Part shown: positions 8,967-19,203 of the stretch, piece after piece
How positions within the stretch are numbered: the stretch's first letter is position 1
Layout: each line of letters begins with the position of its first letter
Origin: Brevibacterium renqingii
GTDB lineage: Bacteria > Actinomycetota > Actinomycetes > Actinomycetales > Brevibacteriaceae
Assembly (NCBI RefSeq): GCF_017808105.1
Contig: NZ_JADBHF010000009.1
Span: 124,001-188,000, forward strand
Length of the DNA stretch: 64,000 nt
Direction of reading: 5' to 3'
Made by a program: the position numbers and the translations under genes
Notes under the pieces: generated by a model
What the model was told of the DNA's origin: nothing
Seen by the model: only the letters and a program-made list of their open reading frames with translations
Databases searched by the model: none

Positions 8967-8972
8967 ACCCTA
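8967..8972 (-). promoter_or_regulatory. -10 box for leaderless start of metallopeptidase
   Basis: TAGGGT on the minus strand ends 7 nt before the ATG at 8959, with no separate Shine-Dalgarno further upstream. Confidence 0.5.
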
Positions 8973-9055
8973 GCCCCACGCGAGCCCCTCCATCCGGCCG
9001 GCAGCGGCTCGAGAACAGCCTCCCGGGTCTGTGACCGAGGACACTCCCTCTCGTT

Positions 9056-9085
9056 TTGCATTCGGCAAATCGGGTGGGATAAGCT
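9056..9085 (+). promoter_or_regulatory. promoter of the tRNA cluster
   Basis: TTGCAT (9056-9061) and TAAGCT (9080-9085) are separated by 18 nt and lie about 40 bp upstream of tRNA-Glu. This fits a sigma-70-like promoter for the tRNA transcript. Confidence 0.5.
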
Positions 9086-9123
9086 TAACGTCGTTGCCCA
9101 CGGAGAATCCGAGGACAAACTAG

Positions 9124-9196
<73 letters not shown>

Positions 9197-9233
9197 CGGT
9201 GTAAGATCGAAAGGTCTGAAACCACAACAGCAA

Positions 9234-9307
9234 GGCCCTGTGGCGCAGTTGGTTAGCGCGCCGCCCTGTCACGGCGGAGGTCGCGGGTTCGAGTCCCGTC
9301 AGGGTCG
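9234..9307 (+). tRNA. tRNA-Asp (GTC)
   Basis: Acceptor GGCCCTG pairs with CAGGGTC, the anticodon loop CTGTCAC carries GTC, and the T-loop is TTCGAGT. The discriminator base is G. CCA is not encoded. It lies 37 nt after tRNA-Glu, and a terminator hairpin follows. Confidence 0.97.
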
Positions 9308-9315
9308 CGGAGCAC

Positions 9316-9344
9316 AAGGCTCTTCTTCGGAAGAGCCTTTGTTT
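9316..9344 (+). terminator. Rho-independent terminator after tRNA-Asp
   Basis: AAGGCTCTTC and GAAGAGCCTT form a perfect 10-bp stem with a TTCG tetraloop, followed by TGTTT. This is a classical intrinsic terminator and suggests tRNA-Glu and tRNA-Asp share one transcript. Confidence 0.85.
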
Positions 9345-9376
9345 CTCTCGACATACTTGCAGTGTGTCGGCGACCA

Positions 9377-9452
9377 GGCTCTGTAGCTCAGTTGGTAGAG
9401 CGTTCGACTGAAAATCGAAAGGTCACCGGATCGACGCCGGTCGGAGCCACCA
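9377..9452 (+). tRNA. tRNA-Phe (GAA)
   Basis: Acceptor GGCTCTG pairs with CGGAGCC (one G-T pair), the anticodon stem-loop TTCGA-CTGAAAA-TCGAA gives GAA, and CCA is encoded at 9450-9452, unlike the two preceding tRNA genes. The T-stem is ACCGG/CCGGT and the T-loop reads ATCGACG, so position 54 is A instead of the usual T. Confidence 0.95.
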
Positions 9453-9457
9453 GAAGG

Positions 9458-9497
9458 AAGCCCCGCTTCCCCAGTTTTTCGCTGGGGAGCGGGGCTT
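9458..9497 (+). terminator. strong hairpin after tRNA-Phe
   Basis: AAGCCCCGCT-TCCCCAG pairs with CTGGGGAGCGGGGCTT, a 16-bp stem with a single bulged T and a T-rich loop. It starts 5 nt after the encoded CCA. No T-tract follows, but position and stability suit a terminator. Confidence 0.75.
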
Positions 9498-9556
9498 CGT
9501 CGTTCCCCGATTTCCCGAGCGGCCCTGACCGCACGGCCTCCTGGCCTCGGACACCC

Positions 9557-9584
9557 TTGAAATCCACATCAACTGGAGTAGGTT
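9557..9584 (+). promoter_or_regulatory. candidate promoter of acetyl-CoA synthetase gene
   Basis: TTGAAA (9557-9562) and TAGGTT (9579-9584) are 16 nt apart. The implied leader to the ATG at 9644 is about 55 nt and contains the AAAGGAG ribosome binding site. Confidence 0.5.
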
Positions 9585-9643
9585 GAAGGGGAGTTCGAAT
9601 CCATGCACCACGTCGTTGTGAGGCATGGCGAAAGGAGCACACG

Positions 9644-11593
<1,950 letters not shown>

Positions 11594-11748
11594 TCCGCGC
11601 CTCTGGGACCACGCCGTCCTCGGTTCCGCCCTTGCGGTGACCCACGTCATACTGATGTACTGTTAGGTAACTTTCGGGTGGGTCGCCGCAAGGCGTGCCG
11701 CGCACCCGAAAGTCGCTGAACCGACCTCGACTGCAAGGATGCAAACGA

Positions 11749-12588
11749 ATGAAGCGTGGAACCGAAATCGACGACGCACGGGTGCTCATCACCGGAGCCG
11801 GCAGCGGAATCGGACGACTCATGGCCCTCGACGCCGCGGCCCGCGGTGCCGCCGAGGTCATCATCTGGGATCTGTCCGCCGACAGCGGAGACGCCGTGTG
11901 TGCCGAGATCACGGCCACCGGCGCAGCAGCTCGGGCATTCGCCGTCAACGTCGCCGACTCCGACGAGGTCGAAGCCGTGGCCGAACGGACCGGGCCGATC
12001 GACATCCTCGTCAACTGCGCGGGCATCGTCACCGGCAAGAAGCTCCTCGAGACCGACGAGGCAGCGATCAGGCGCGTCTTCGACGTCAATACGCTGGCTC
12101 TGTACTGGACGACCAAGGCGTTCCTGCCCGGAATGCTCGAACGGGACCGAGGCTCGGTCGTCACCATCGCCAGTGCTGCGGGCCTGACCGGAGTGGCCCG
12201 GCAGACCGACTACTCGGCGAGCAAATGGGCGGCAGTGGGCTTCACCGAATCGCTGCGCAGCGAACTGCGCACCGAGGGCAGCCGGGTCGGCACGCTCGCC
12301 TTCTGCCCCTACTACATCAACACCGGCATGTTCGACGGTGTCCGCACCAAGTTCCCCCGCCTGCTGCCGATCCTCGAGGAGACCGATGTGGCCGCACGCG
12401 TCCTCGACGCCATCGAAGCCGGTCGCGAACAGCTGGTCATGCCCTCGCTCGTGCGTCTGGTGCCGGGCCTGCGACTGCTGCCGACTCGCGCGTTCGACAA
12501 GGTCATGGACTTCCTCGGAGTCAATCAGACGATGGACCACTTCACCGGCAGGACCGGTGCGAACAGGCAGCCGACCGAGGCGAACTGA
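11749..12588 (+). CDS. short-chain dehydrogenase, 17beta-HSD11/RDH10-like
   Basis: A 279-residue classical SDR using NAD(P). It shows the cofactor motif TGAGSGIG near residue 18, NCAG in the middle and the catalytic YSASK. The tail after the active site (FCPYYINTGMFDG, then a basic region) resembles the 17beta-hydroxysteroid dehydrogenase 11 and retinol dehydrogenase 10 branch, whose members act on lipid-like alcohols. The start at 11749 is preceded by AAGGA about 10 nt upstream; an 18-residue upstream extension lacks a ribosome binding site. Substrate unknown. A patatin-like lipase gene follows on the same strand. Confidence 0.85.
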   Translation: MKRGTEIDDARVLITGAGSGIGRLMALDAAARGAAEVIIWDLSADSGDAVCAEITATGAAARAFAVNVADSDEVEAVAERTGPIDILVNCAGIVTGKKLLETDEAAIRRVFDVNTLALYWTTKAFLPGMLERDRGSVVTIASAAGLTGVARQTDYSASKWAAVGFTESLRSELRTEGSRVGTLAFCPYYINTGMFDGVRTKFPRLLPILEETDVAARVLDAIEAGREQLVMPSLVRLVPGLRLLPTRAFDKVMDFLGVNQTMDHFTGRTGANRQPTEAN

Positions 12589-12666
12589 ATCGGCCGTCGA
12601 CGATCACCTCGCGCCGCCTCGGCTCGGGTCCACAATGGAAGCGGAGACGAGCGAAAGGGAGCGGGC

Positions 12667-13650
12667 ATGGCCACGACCGATCTGGTCCTCGAAGGCGGCG
12701 GGGCGAAACTGCCCGGACTCGTCGGCGCCGTAGAGTCTCTGGCCGCGGCCGGGTACGACTTCCACCGCATCGCCGGGACCTCGGCCGGAGCGATCGTCGG
12801 TGCGCTGGCGGCGTCGGGGATCTCTGCCGACGAGGTGAGGCGGAGGGTGTTCGAGCAGGACTTCGCCGAATTCGAGGACCTCTCCCCCGCCTTCCGGATC
12901 ACGCCGTGGCTCGGCAAGGTGCAGGGCCTGCTGTTCCACAAGGGCATGTACCTCGGTGACGCGCTCCGCGACTTCCTCGCCGAGACGCTGGCCGAGCAGG
13001 GCGTGCGCACGTGGGGCGACCTCAGGCTGCCCGACCCGGGCTCCGCGATCCCGCCGGAACGCTCCTACCGACTCGTCGTCATCGTCTCCGACGTCTCCCG
13101 GGGTCGCATGCTGCGTCTGCCCTGGGATTACGAGGATTCCCTAGGAGTCGAAGCGGACGGTCAGTCCGTCGCCGAGGCGGTGTGCGCCTCGGCGGCCAGT
13201 CCCTTCTTCTTCCGCCCGCGGTCGCTGCCGGCACGGCCGAGCACGGCCGGAGGCGCGTCCGTGCTCGGCGCCGACGGCGGTCTGCTCTCGAACTTCCCCG
13301 TCGACGTCTTCGACCGCAAGGACTCCCGACCGGCACGGTGGCCGACATTCGGCGTCATGCTCTCGGCCCGGCGCACTCCCGCTGCCCAATGGCGCCCCAA
13401 CGCCAGCACCTTCGAATACGCCCGATCTCTCCTCTCGACGATGCTCAACGCCCACGACCGCCGACACATCGACGACCCCTCGGTGACCGAGCGGACGATC
13501 TTCGTCGACACCACCGGGCACAGCAGCACGGATTTCGACCTGTCCGCGGCCGCCAAACACGATCTCATCGCCTCGGGACGCACCGCGGGTGAGAAGTTCC
13601 TGGCCGGTTGGGACTGGCAGGAATGGAAGGACCGCTTCGACCGGAAGTGA
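12667..13650 (+). CDS. patatin-like phospholipase
   Basis: A 327-residue patatin domain protein, a Ser-Asp dyad lipid acyl hydrolase. The oxyanion loop GGGAK is at about 13-17, the nucleophile elbow GTSAG at about 38-42, and the catalytic Asp in GADGG near residue 202. No signal peptide or membrane segment is evident, so it probably acts in the cytosol or at the inner membrane face. A strong AAAGGGAG site precedes the ATG. It follows the lipid-type SDR gene by 78 bp, so the two may be cotranscribed and handle membrane or storage lipids; that is inference. Confidence 0.87.
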   Translation: MATTDLVLEGGGAKLPGLVGAVESLAAAGYDFHRIAGTSAGAIVGALAASGISADEVRRRVFEQDFAEFEDLSPAFRITPWLGKVQGLLFHKGMYLGDALRDFLAETLAEQGVRTWGDLRLPDPGSAIPPERSYRLVVIVSDVSRGRMLRLPWDYEDSLGVEADGQSVAEAVCASAASPFFFRPRSLPARPSTAGGASVLGADGGLLSNFPVDVFDRKDSRPARWPTFGVMLSARRTPAAQWRPNASTFEYARSLLSTMLNAHDRRHIDDPSVTERTIFVDTTGHSSTDFDLSAAAKHDLIASGRTAGEKFLAGWDWQEWKDRFDRK

Positions 13651-13717
13651 TCTGGCCTGGGGCCGATCGACGTGCAAGAATGAGGGCCCGAGCCTGATGC
13701 CCAGCGAAGGAGAGATC

Positions 13718-14218
13718 ATGAGCGAGTTCGAAGCGAACGCAGCTGACCGACTGGACGAGGACCCCATCCTCGACGACCCCGATCTCGACGAGCCGACGGC
13801 CGATGAGTTGGACGACCCCGAACTCTCTGCCGCCGAGGCCGAAGCCGACCAGGTCGACGTCGACTCCGACATCGACGATGACGAGCCCATCGAGGCCTCT
13901 GTCGAGCCCGGCGCCGACGGGCCCGGGGGCACAGGCGTCGAGGGTGCCGACGACGAGCTCCTCGAAGGAGCCGGTCGGGAGGACGAGAACAATGCGCCGG
14001 ACCTCTCGGACGAGTTCAACACCGACCAGTCGCCGGCCGCGGAGCAGGGAAATCGAGACGGCGACGAGATGGTCTCCGAAGGCGATGACGACTCCGAGGT
14101 CGCCGCGCTCGACGGTGACGACCTCAACGTCGATGCCCTCGCCGATGACGGCACCGAAGAGGTCTCGGTCATCGACGGCATGCCGGAGGTCATCGACGAC
14201 TCCTACGAGGAGGACTGA
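13718..14218 (+). CDS. extremely acidic hypothetical protein
   Basis: A 166-residue protein with no recognisable catalytic motif. By my count 65 residues (about 39%) are Asp or Glu, there are only three Arg and no Lys, so the charge is strongly negative. It is rich in DDE-type runs and probably disordered. Start 13718 has GAAGGAGAG directly upstream and is preferred to earlier in-frame starts. The gene sits just before mgtE on the same strand. A role in cation binding or buffering is only a guess from composition and neighbour. GC3-rich codon use is like the neighbours. Confidence 0.75.
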   Translation: MSEFEANAADRLDEDPILDDPDLDEPTADELDDPELSAAEAEADQVDVDSDIDDDEPIEASVEPGADGPGGTGVEGADDELLEGAGREDENNAPDLSDEFNTDQSPAAEQGNRDGDEMVSEGDDDSEVAALDGDDLNVDALADDGTEEVSVIDGMPEVIDDSYEED

Positions 14219-14296
14219 CCCTCCGCCCAGATCGTCCGCCGCCCATGGCCTAGGGTGGACTGCGGGAGAGACCGTGGCGAGGCAGAGGGGGAATTC

Positions 14297-15664
14297 GTGG
14301 CCGAGACGACAGAGGGCACCGAGGCGGCCGACCGACTCGAATCCGCACTGACCGGCAGAATCGACTCCCGCACCCTCGACGAGATCGCGACCCTGGCCCG
14401 ACACGTGCCGCGCGCGGAGATCGGTCGCCTCGTGCACACCTCGACTCCACTGCAGTCGGCGATGCTCTTCCGGGTGCTGACGAAGGCCGAGGCTCTCGAC
14501 GTCTTCGAAGATCTGCCCCCGGCCTACCAGGCCGAACTCATCGGCAACCTCCGCGAGCCCGAGGTCGCCGACATCGTCGAGGGCCTCGACCCCGATGACC
14601 GTGCCGAACTCTTCGGCGAACTGCCGGCGAGTGTGGTCAGTCGTCTGATGAAGGGGCTGAGCACCGAGGAACGGGCGATGACCTCCGCGGTCCTCGGCTA
14701 TCCGAAGTCCGCCATCGGCCGGTACATGTCCCCCGAGGTGCTCGGTCTCCACGAGGATTGGACCGCGGCCGAGGCGATGGAGGTCGTGCGCGCCCGCATC
14801 GACGGACCCGAGACCGTCTATCTCCTGCCCGTGGTCGGCCCCGGCCGGGTGCTGCGGGGAGTGGTGTCCCTGCGCAACCTCATCGCCGTCGGCCCGGACA
14901 CCGTCGTCGCCGACATGGTCCGCGACTCGATCAGCACGCATGCGCTGACCGACCGCGAGGAGGCTGCACGTGAGTTCCTCTCTCACAGACTCATCGCCAT
15001 GCCGGTGACCGACCAGGAAGACCGCCTCGTCGGGATCCTCACCATGGACGATGTCCTCGACATCATCGACGAGGAGGACGCCGAGGACATCGCCCGCGGC
15101 AGCGGTACGGAGCCGCTCGACCGGTCCTATCTGTCCTCGACGATCCTGCGTCTGGTCCGCAGCCGCATCGTGTGGCTGCTCGTCCTCGCCATATCCGCGA
15201 TCCTCACCGTCCAGGTCCTCGAAGTCTATGAGGACCGGCTCGACCAGGTCGTCGTCCTCGCACTGTTCATCCCGCTGCTCACCGGCACCGGCGGCAACAC
15301 CGGCAACCAGGCCGCGACGACGGTGACCCGGGCCCTGGCCGTCGGCGAGGTGCGCATCCGGGATCTCGGACGGGTGATCTGGCGAGAGCTGCGTGTCGGC
15401 GCGGTCCTCGGCTCCGTGCTCGGCGTCTTGGGCTTGGCCATCGCCGGCTTCGTCTACGGCTGGCAGATCGGTCTGGTCATCGGGCTGACGCTGCTGTCCG
15501 TGTGCATGATGGCCGCCACCGTCGGCGGGCTGATGCCCATCATCGCGAAGCGGGTCGGAGCGGATCCGGCGGTGTTCTCCAACCCGTTCATCTCCACGTT
15601 CTGCGATGCCACGGGTCTCATCATCTACTTCACCATCGCCACCACGGTGCTCGGTCTGCGCTGA
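14297..15664 (+). CDS. mgtE: magnesium transporter MgtE
   Basis: A 455-residue MgtE channel for Mg2+ in the cytoplasmic membrane. The N-terminal MgtE_N superhelical domain covers about 20-130, a CBS pair with RLVGILTMDDVLDIIDEED covers about 135-255, and five membrane helices follow from about 290. Family signatures in the membrane domain are LLTGTGGNTGNQAATT and the final helix with CDATGLIIYF, whose Asp is the pore Mg2+ ligand. GTG at 14297 is chosen because AGAGGGGG lies 6 nt upstream. Cytoplasmic Mg2+ closes the channel in characterised homologues. Confidence 0.95.
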   Translation: MAETTEGTEAADRLESALTGRIDSRTLDEIATLARHVPRAEIGRLVHTSTPLQSAMLFRVLTKAEALDVFEDLPPAYQAELIGNLREPEVADIVEGLDPDDRAELFGELPASVVSRLMKGLSTEERAMTSAVLGYPKSAIGRYMSPEVLGLHEDWTAAEAMEVVRARIDGPETVYLLPVVGPGRVLRGVVSLRNLIAVGPDTVVADMVRDSISTHALTDREEAAREFLSHRLIAMPVTDQEDRLVGILTMDDVLDIIDEEDAEDIARGSGTEPLDRSYLSSTILRLVRSRIVWLLVLAISAILTVQVLEVYEDRLDQVVVLALFIPLLTGTGGNTGNQAATTVTRALAVGEVRIRDLGRVIWRELRVGAVLGSVLGVLGLAIAGFVYGWQIGLVIGLTLLSVCMMAATVGGLMPIIAKRVGADPAVFSNPFISTFCDATGLIIYFTIATTVLGLR

Positions 15665-15688
15665 GTCCGGCCTCTCCGCGACGGTGGT

Positions 15689-17467
15689 TCAGGTCGACCA
15701 CGCCTGCCACAGCGCGGCATAGCGGCCACCGCCTGCGACGAGTTCGTCGTGGCTGCCTTCCTCGATGACCTGCCCGTGCTCCATGACGAGGATTCGATCG
15801 GCCTTCTCGGCCTGGCTGAGCCGGTGGGCGACGATGAGCGCGCCCCGGCCCTCGAGGGCTGCCTGTGCCGAGCCCTCGAGGACATGGGCACCGGCCGAAC
15901 CCGCCTCGGCGGTCGCCTCGTCGAGGATCGCGAAGTCCGGATCTGCGAGGACGAGCCTGGCCAAGGCGATCGTCTGCTCCTGGACCGCAGACAGGCGGGC
16001 CCCGCCTTCGCCGATCTCGGTGTCGAGGCCCTTCGGCAGGGATCGCGCCCACCTGGCTCCGACCGCGTCCAGGGCGGCCATGACCGCCTCGTCGGCGGCG
16101 GCCGGATGCGGCAGTGAGACGTTCTCGCGCAGGGTTCCGGAGAAGGTGTGGACCTCCTGAGCGATCATCGCGATGTGTACCCGCAGTTCGGGCTCCCCCA
16201 GCGCGGTCAGCTCCGCTGCCCGGTCCGAGGCGGCACCTGCTCCCATGAGCACAGCGTGTCCGTGTGTCGGTGCCGACAGACCCGCCGCGATCCGGGCCAA
16301 CGTCGTCTTCCCGGCTCCTGTCGTGCCGACGACGGCGATGTGCTCACCGGGCTCGATGCGCAGGCTGACGCCTCTGAGCACGTGATTGTCAGAGTCCGGG
16401 TCGTCGTCGTAGCTGAACCACAGGTCCTTCAGAACCAGGGACGGGGAAACCGCGCCCAGTGTGGTCGTCCGCCTCGGCGCCGCGTGCGCCTCATCGATGA
16501 CGCCGACCATGCGGGTCAGTGACGCACCAGCCGACTGGACCTGGTCGAAGAGTCCGACGAGTGCGCCGATGGGGTTGAACAGCCGGTGGAAGACCAGAGC
16601 CGCGGTGGTCACCGCTCCGGCAGTGGACTCACCGAACCACACGAGCGCGAAGCCTGCGATGAGGAGCAGCGAGAGTACGACGGCCTCGGCGCGGTTGTTG
16701 CGGCCGAAGGCGCGGGTGAGGAAGCGGAACACGTTGATCGACAGGTCTCGGGCCTGGCCGGAGGCGGCGTCGATGCGGCGCATCTCTCCGCCCTCTGCAC
16801 GATAGGCGCGCAGGGTCGCGGCGCCCGTGAGGCCGCCCAGAAGCCGGCCGGCACGTCGGCCGAACGCCGCGCGCTCCTCCTTGTAGATGGGCTCCGACCT
16901 CGGCAGATACCACCGCAGGGTCAGCCAGTACATCGGCAGGGCGACGAGGCCGACGATGCCCAATCGCCAGTCGACCGCGGCCAGTCCCGCTGCGGAGACG
17001 AGGACGACGAGGAGTGATTCGACGACGAGCGGCAGCACCTGCGCGGCGGCCTCGCTGATCTTGCGGGAGTCGTCGGCGACCCGGGATACGAGATCGCCGG
17101 TACCGGTGGCCTCGATGCGCTGGGATTCCAACGCCAGCGCGGAATCGACGACCTCTGTGCGCAGCTCGGCGACGACGGGCATGGCGATATGGGCCAGCGC
17201 CCACGCCCCGATCCAGGTGCCCAGCGCCATTACGATGCCGGCGACCATCACGGCGACGGCACAGGTCCAGACCACCTCGGGTCCGGCACCGGCGGGCAGC
17301 CGATCGACGAGGTGGCCGATCGCCCACGGTCCGACGAGACCGGCGCCGGCGTTGGCCAGACCGGCGATGGCGAGGAGGACGATCCAACCTGCCCGGCGGC
17401 GCAGCAGCGGGGCGAGGCGGGCGAAGGATCGACGGCGTGAGGCGATCGACAGGGTGCGGTGCATCAT
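15689..17467 (-). CDS. half ABC exporter, catalytic Walker A but degenerate signature
   Basis: A 592-residue half transporter: six membrane helices (about 25-320) fused to a nucleotide-binding domain. Walker A (VGTTGAGKTT), the Q-loop (MIAQEVHTF), Walker B with Glu (FAILDEAT) and the H-loop (VAHRLS) are intact, but the signature motif reads RLSAVQEQ in place of LSGGQ and the D-loop is altered. It overlaps the upstream half transporter by 4 bp and must pair with it: this subunit supplies the working Walker motifs, the partner the working signature. Substrate unknown; such exporters move lipids, peptides or drugs. Confidence 0.9.
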   Translation of the reverse strand: MMHRTLSIASRRRSFARLAPLLRRRAGWIVLLAIAGLANAGAGLVGPWAIGHLVDRLPAGAGPEVVWTCAVAVMVAGIVMALGTWIGAWALAHIAMPVVAELRTEVVDSALALESQRIEATGTGDLVSRVADDSRKISEAAAQVLPLVVESLLVVLVSAAGLAAVDWRLGIVGLVALPMYWLTLRWYLPRSEPIYKEERAAFGRRAGRLLGGLTGAATLRAYRAEGGEMRRIDAASGQARDLSINVFRFLTRAFGRNNRAEAVVLSLLLIAGFALVWFGESTAGAVTTAALVFHRLFNPIGALVGLFDQVQSAGASLTRMVGVIDEAHAAPRRTTTLGAVSPSLVLKDLWFSYDDDPDSDNHVLRGVSLRIEPGEHIAVVGTTGAGKTTLARIAAGLSAPTHGHAVLMGAGAASDRAAELTALGEPELRVHIAMIAQEVHTFSGTLRENVSLPHPAAADEAVMAALDAVGARWARSLPKGLDTEIGEGGARLSAVQEQTIALARLVLADPDFAILDEATAEAGSAGAHVLEGSAQAALEGRGALIVAHRLSQAEKADRILVMEHGQVIEEGSHDELVAGGGRYAALWQAWST

Positions 17468-19155
17468 CGGGTCACCGCCCGCCGGTAAGCTGCGGCGGCT
17501 GCGTCATCGCCGGCGAGGAGTTCGGAGTGGCGGCCGCGGAGGATCGGGCCCGTCGCGGGCACGTGGACGACAATGTCGGCCGCGGCGAGGAAGGCCGGGG
17601 AGCTTGTGAGGATGACGGTGGCCCTGCGCCCCGCGTCCCGGCGCAGCCTGCTGACTCCCTGTGCGATGCGGGCCTCGGTGACGGCGTCGACAGCCGTGGT
17701 CGGCTCGACGAGGACGAGGACCGCGGGGTCGGCGCTCAGGGCTCGGGCGAGGGCGACGCGCTGACGCTGGCCGCCGGAGAGGTTTCCGCCGAGTTCCTGG
17801 ATCCGATGGTCGAGACCGCCGTCGACGAGGCCGAGGAGTTCATCGGTGCCCGAAGCTGCGAGCACCTCGGCGGTGACCCGATCATCGGTGTGGACCTGGT
17901 CGTCGGCTCCCACGACCATGGTGATGTTCGAGCGGATGGTGCCTTCGAACAGGTCGGTGTCGTGGGGTGCGACGATCATCGTCTCGGGTCCGAGTCCGCG
18001 CGCGTGGGTCGACAGTGCCGCCAGCAGTTCGGCTCCGTGCTCGGCGGTATCGGTGACGATGCAGGTCAGCTCCCCGAATGTCGTGATGATTTCATCGTCT
18101 CCATCCGGCCAGCCAGCGACGATGACGGCGGATTCGGAGAGGGTCACCGTCGGCAGCGGGGCCGCCGCCTCCGGGGTCTCGGGTTCCGCCTCGGCGGCGA
18201 TGTCGGCGAGCAGCCGCGCGATCCGCTCGGCGGCGCCGTGGGATTGGGCGAAGAGGCCGACGATCTCGGCCAGGGCGCGCATGGGTTCGGTGAGGAAGGC
18301 GGTCATGCCGAGGATGCCGATGAGCGCGCCGACGCTCATCTGTCCATCGATGAGGCGCAGGCCGGCGACGATGAGGACGATCGCGAGGACCGCGGACATC
18401 ACGAGGGCTCCCAGACCGGCCAGCCGTCCGGTGCGTTCGCCGGTGGCGATCCCGGCCGCGGCCGCATCGTCCGAGGTCTGCCGGTAGCGGTGGACTGCCC
18501 AGTCCTCGCCTCCCATCGCCTTGATCACGCGCAGTCCGTGCATGAGGTCGGAAGCCGAGCGGCCGGCGCGGGCGACGGCGTCGAGCTGCGCGGTGGCCTT
18601 CGCGGACACCGAGCGGCCGGGCAGCGCGACGATGATCAGCCCGATGGGCACGGCGACGAGGACGACGAGGCCGGTCACCGGGTCGGCGACGAGCAGGAAG
18701 ACTGCGGCGGTGATCATGCCGAGCACCGAGGCGATGCCGCGTCCGGCCTGCTGGAAGGACATCGCTGCTGTGTCGGCGTCGGCGGACGCGATCGAAAGGA
18801 CTTCTCCGGACGTCCGGTCGGCCGGCAGGTCCGCCGAGGTCAGCGCCGCATGGGTGATTTCGACGCGGAGGGCGTGCGCTTCGTGTTCGCGGGCGGCGTT
18901 GCACAAGCGCGAACCGAAGCGATATCCGAGGCTGAGGACGGTGAACAGGACTCCGATGCCGAGGATCGACACGATGAGCATCGGCAGAGACAGCGGGAGG
19001 ATCGCGCGGTCGACGACGATTCCGATCGCCACGGGAACGAGCGCTTCGCAGACCTGCCACAGCGAGAGCATGACGGCTCCGGGCAGCAACAGCGACAAGC
19101 GCCGACGGGCGGCTCTGGTCAGGAGGGTCGAACCGGAAGAGGGAATGCGCGGCAC
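17464..19155 (-). CDS. half ABC exporter with intact signature but lost Walker A
   Basis: A 563-residue half transporter with an ABC exporter membrane domain (about 15-310) and a highly divergent nucleotide-binding domain. The expected P-loop segment reads CIVTDTAEHGAELLAAL, with no GxxGxGK[ST]. The Q-loop Gln is His (APHDTDLF), Walker B lacks its Asp (VLVLVEPTTAVD), and the H-loop His is Ser (TSSPAFLA). The signature NLSGGQRQRVALARAL is perfect. This is the mirror image of its partner gene, so only one ATP site can work in the heterodimer. The GTG start at 19155 has TAGGGT 7 nt upstream and no Shine-Dalgarno. Confidence 0.88.
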   Translation of the reverse strand: MPRIPSSGSTLLTRAARRRLSLLLPGAVMLSLWQVCEALVPVAIGIVVDRAILPLSLPMLIVSILGIGVLFTVLSLGYRFGSRLCNAAREHEAHALRVEITHAALTSADLPADRTSGEVLSIASADADTAAMSFQQAGRGIASVLGMITAAVFLLVADPVTGLVVLVAVPIGLIIVALPGRSVSAKATAQLDAVARAGRSASDLMHGLRVIKAMGGEDWAVHRYRQTSDDAAAAGIATGERTGRLAGLGALVMSAVLAIVLIVAGLRLIDGQMSVGALIGILGMTAFLTEPMRALAEIVGLFAQSHGAAERIARLLADIAAEAEPETPEAAAPLPTVTLSESAVIVAGWPDGDDEIITTFGELTCIVTDTAEHGAELLAALSTHARGLGPETMIVAPHDTDLFEGTIRSNITMVVGADDQVHTDDRVTAEVLAASGTDELLGLVDGGLDHRIQELGGNLSGGQRQRVALARALSADPAVLVLVEPTTAVDAVTEARIAQGVSRLRRDAGRRATVILTSSPAFLAAADIVVHVPATGPILRGRHSELLAGDDAAAAAYRRAVTR

Positions 19156-19162
19156 GAAGGCT

Positions 19163-19168
19163 ACCCTA
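19163..19168 (-). promoter_or_regulatory. -10 box for leaderless start of ABC operon
   Basis: TAGGGT on the minus strand ends 7 nt before the GTG at 19155. It is one half of a divergent leaderless pair with 19192-19197. Confidence 0.5.
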
Positions 19169-19191
19169 ACATCTCGGGTGGTGACGGAGAC

Positions 19192-19197
19192 TACACT
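19192..19197 (+). promoter_or_regulatory. -10 box for leaderless start of SDR gene
   Basis: TACACT ends 6 nt before the ATG at 19204. No ribosome binding site is visible. Confidence 0.55.
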
Positions 19198-19203
19198 GCC
19201 ACC

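Noticed and set aside
9460-9643. Possible integration site at the 3' end of tRNA-Phe
   Set aside because: tRNA genes often host elements, but the DNA beyond is a terminator followed by acsA, with no integrase and no repeat of the tRNA end.
17437-19203. Very long open frame on the plus strand running into the SDR gene
   Set aside because: It is antisense to the two ABC exporter genes and arises from high third-position GC; only the part from 19204 matches SDR motifs.
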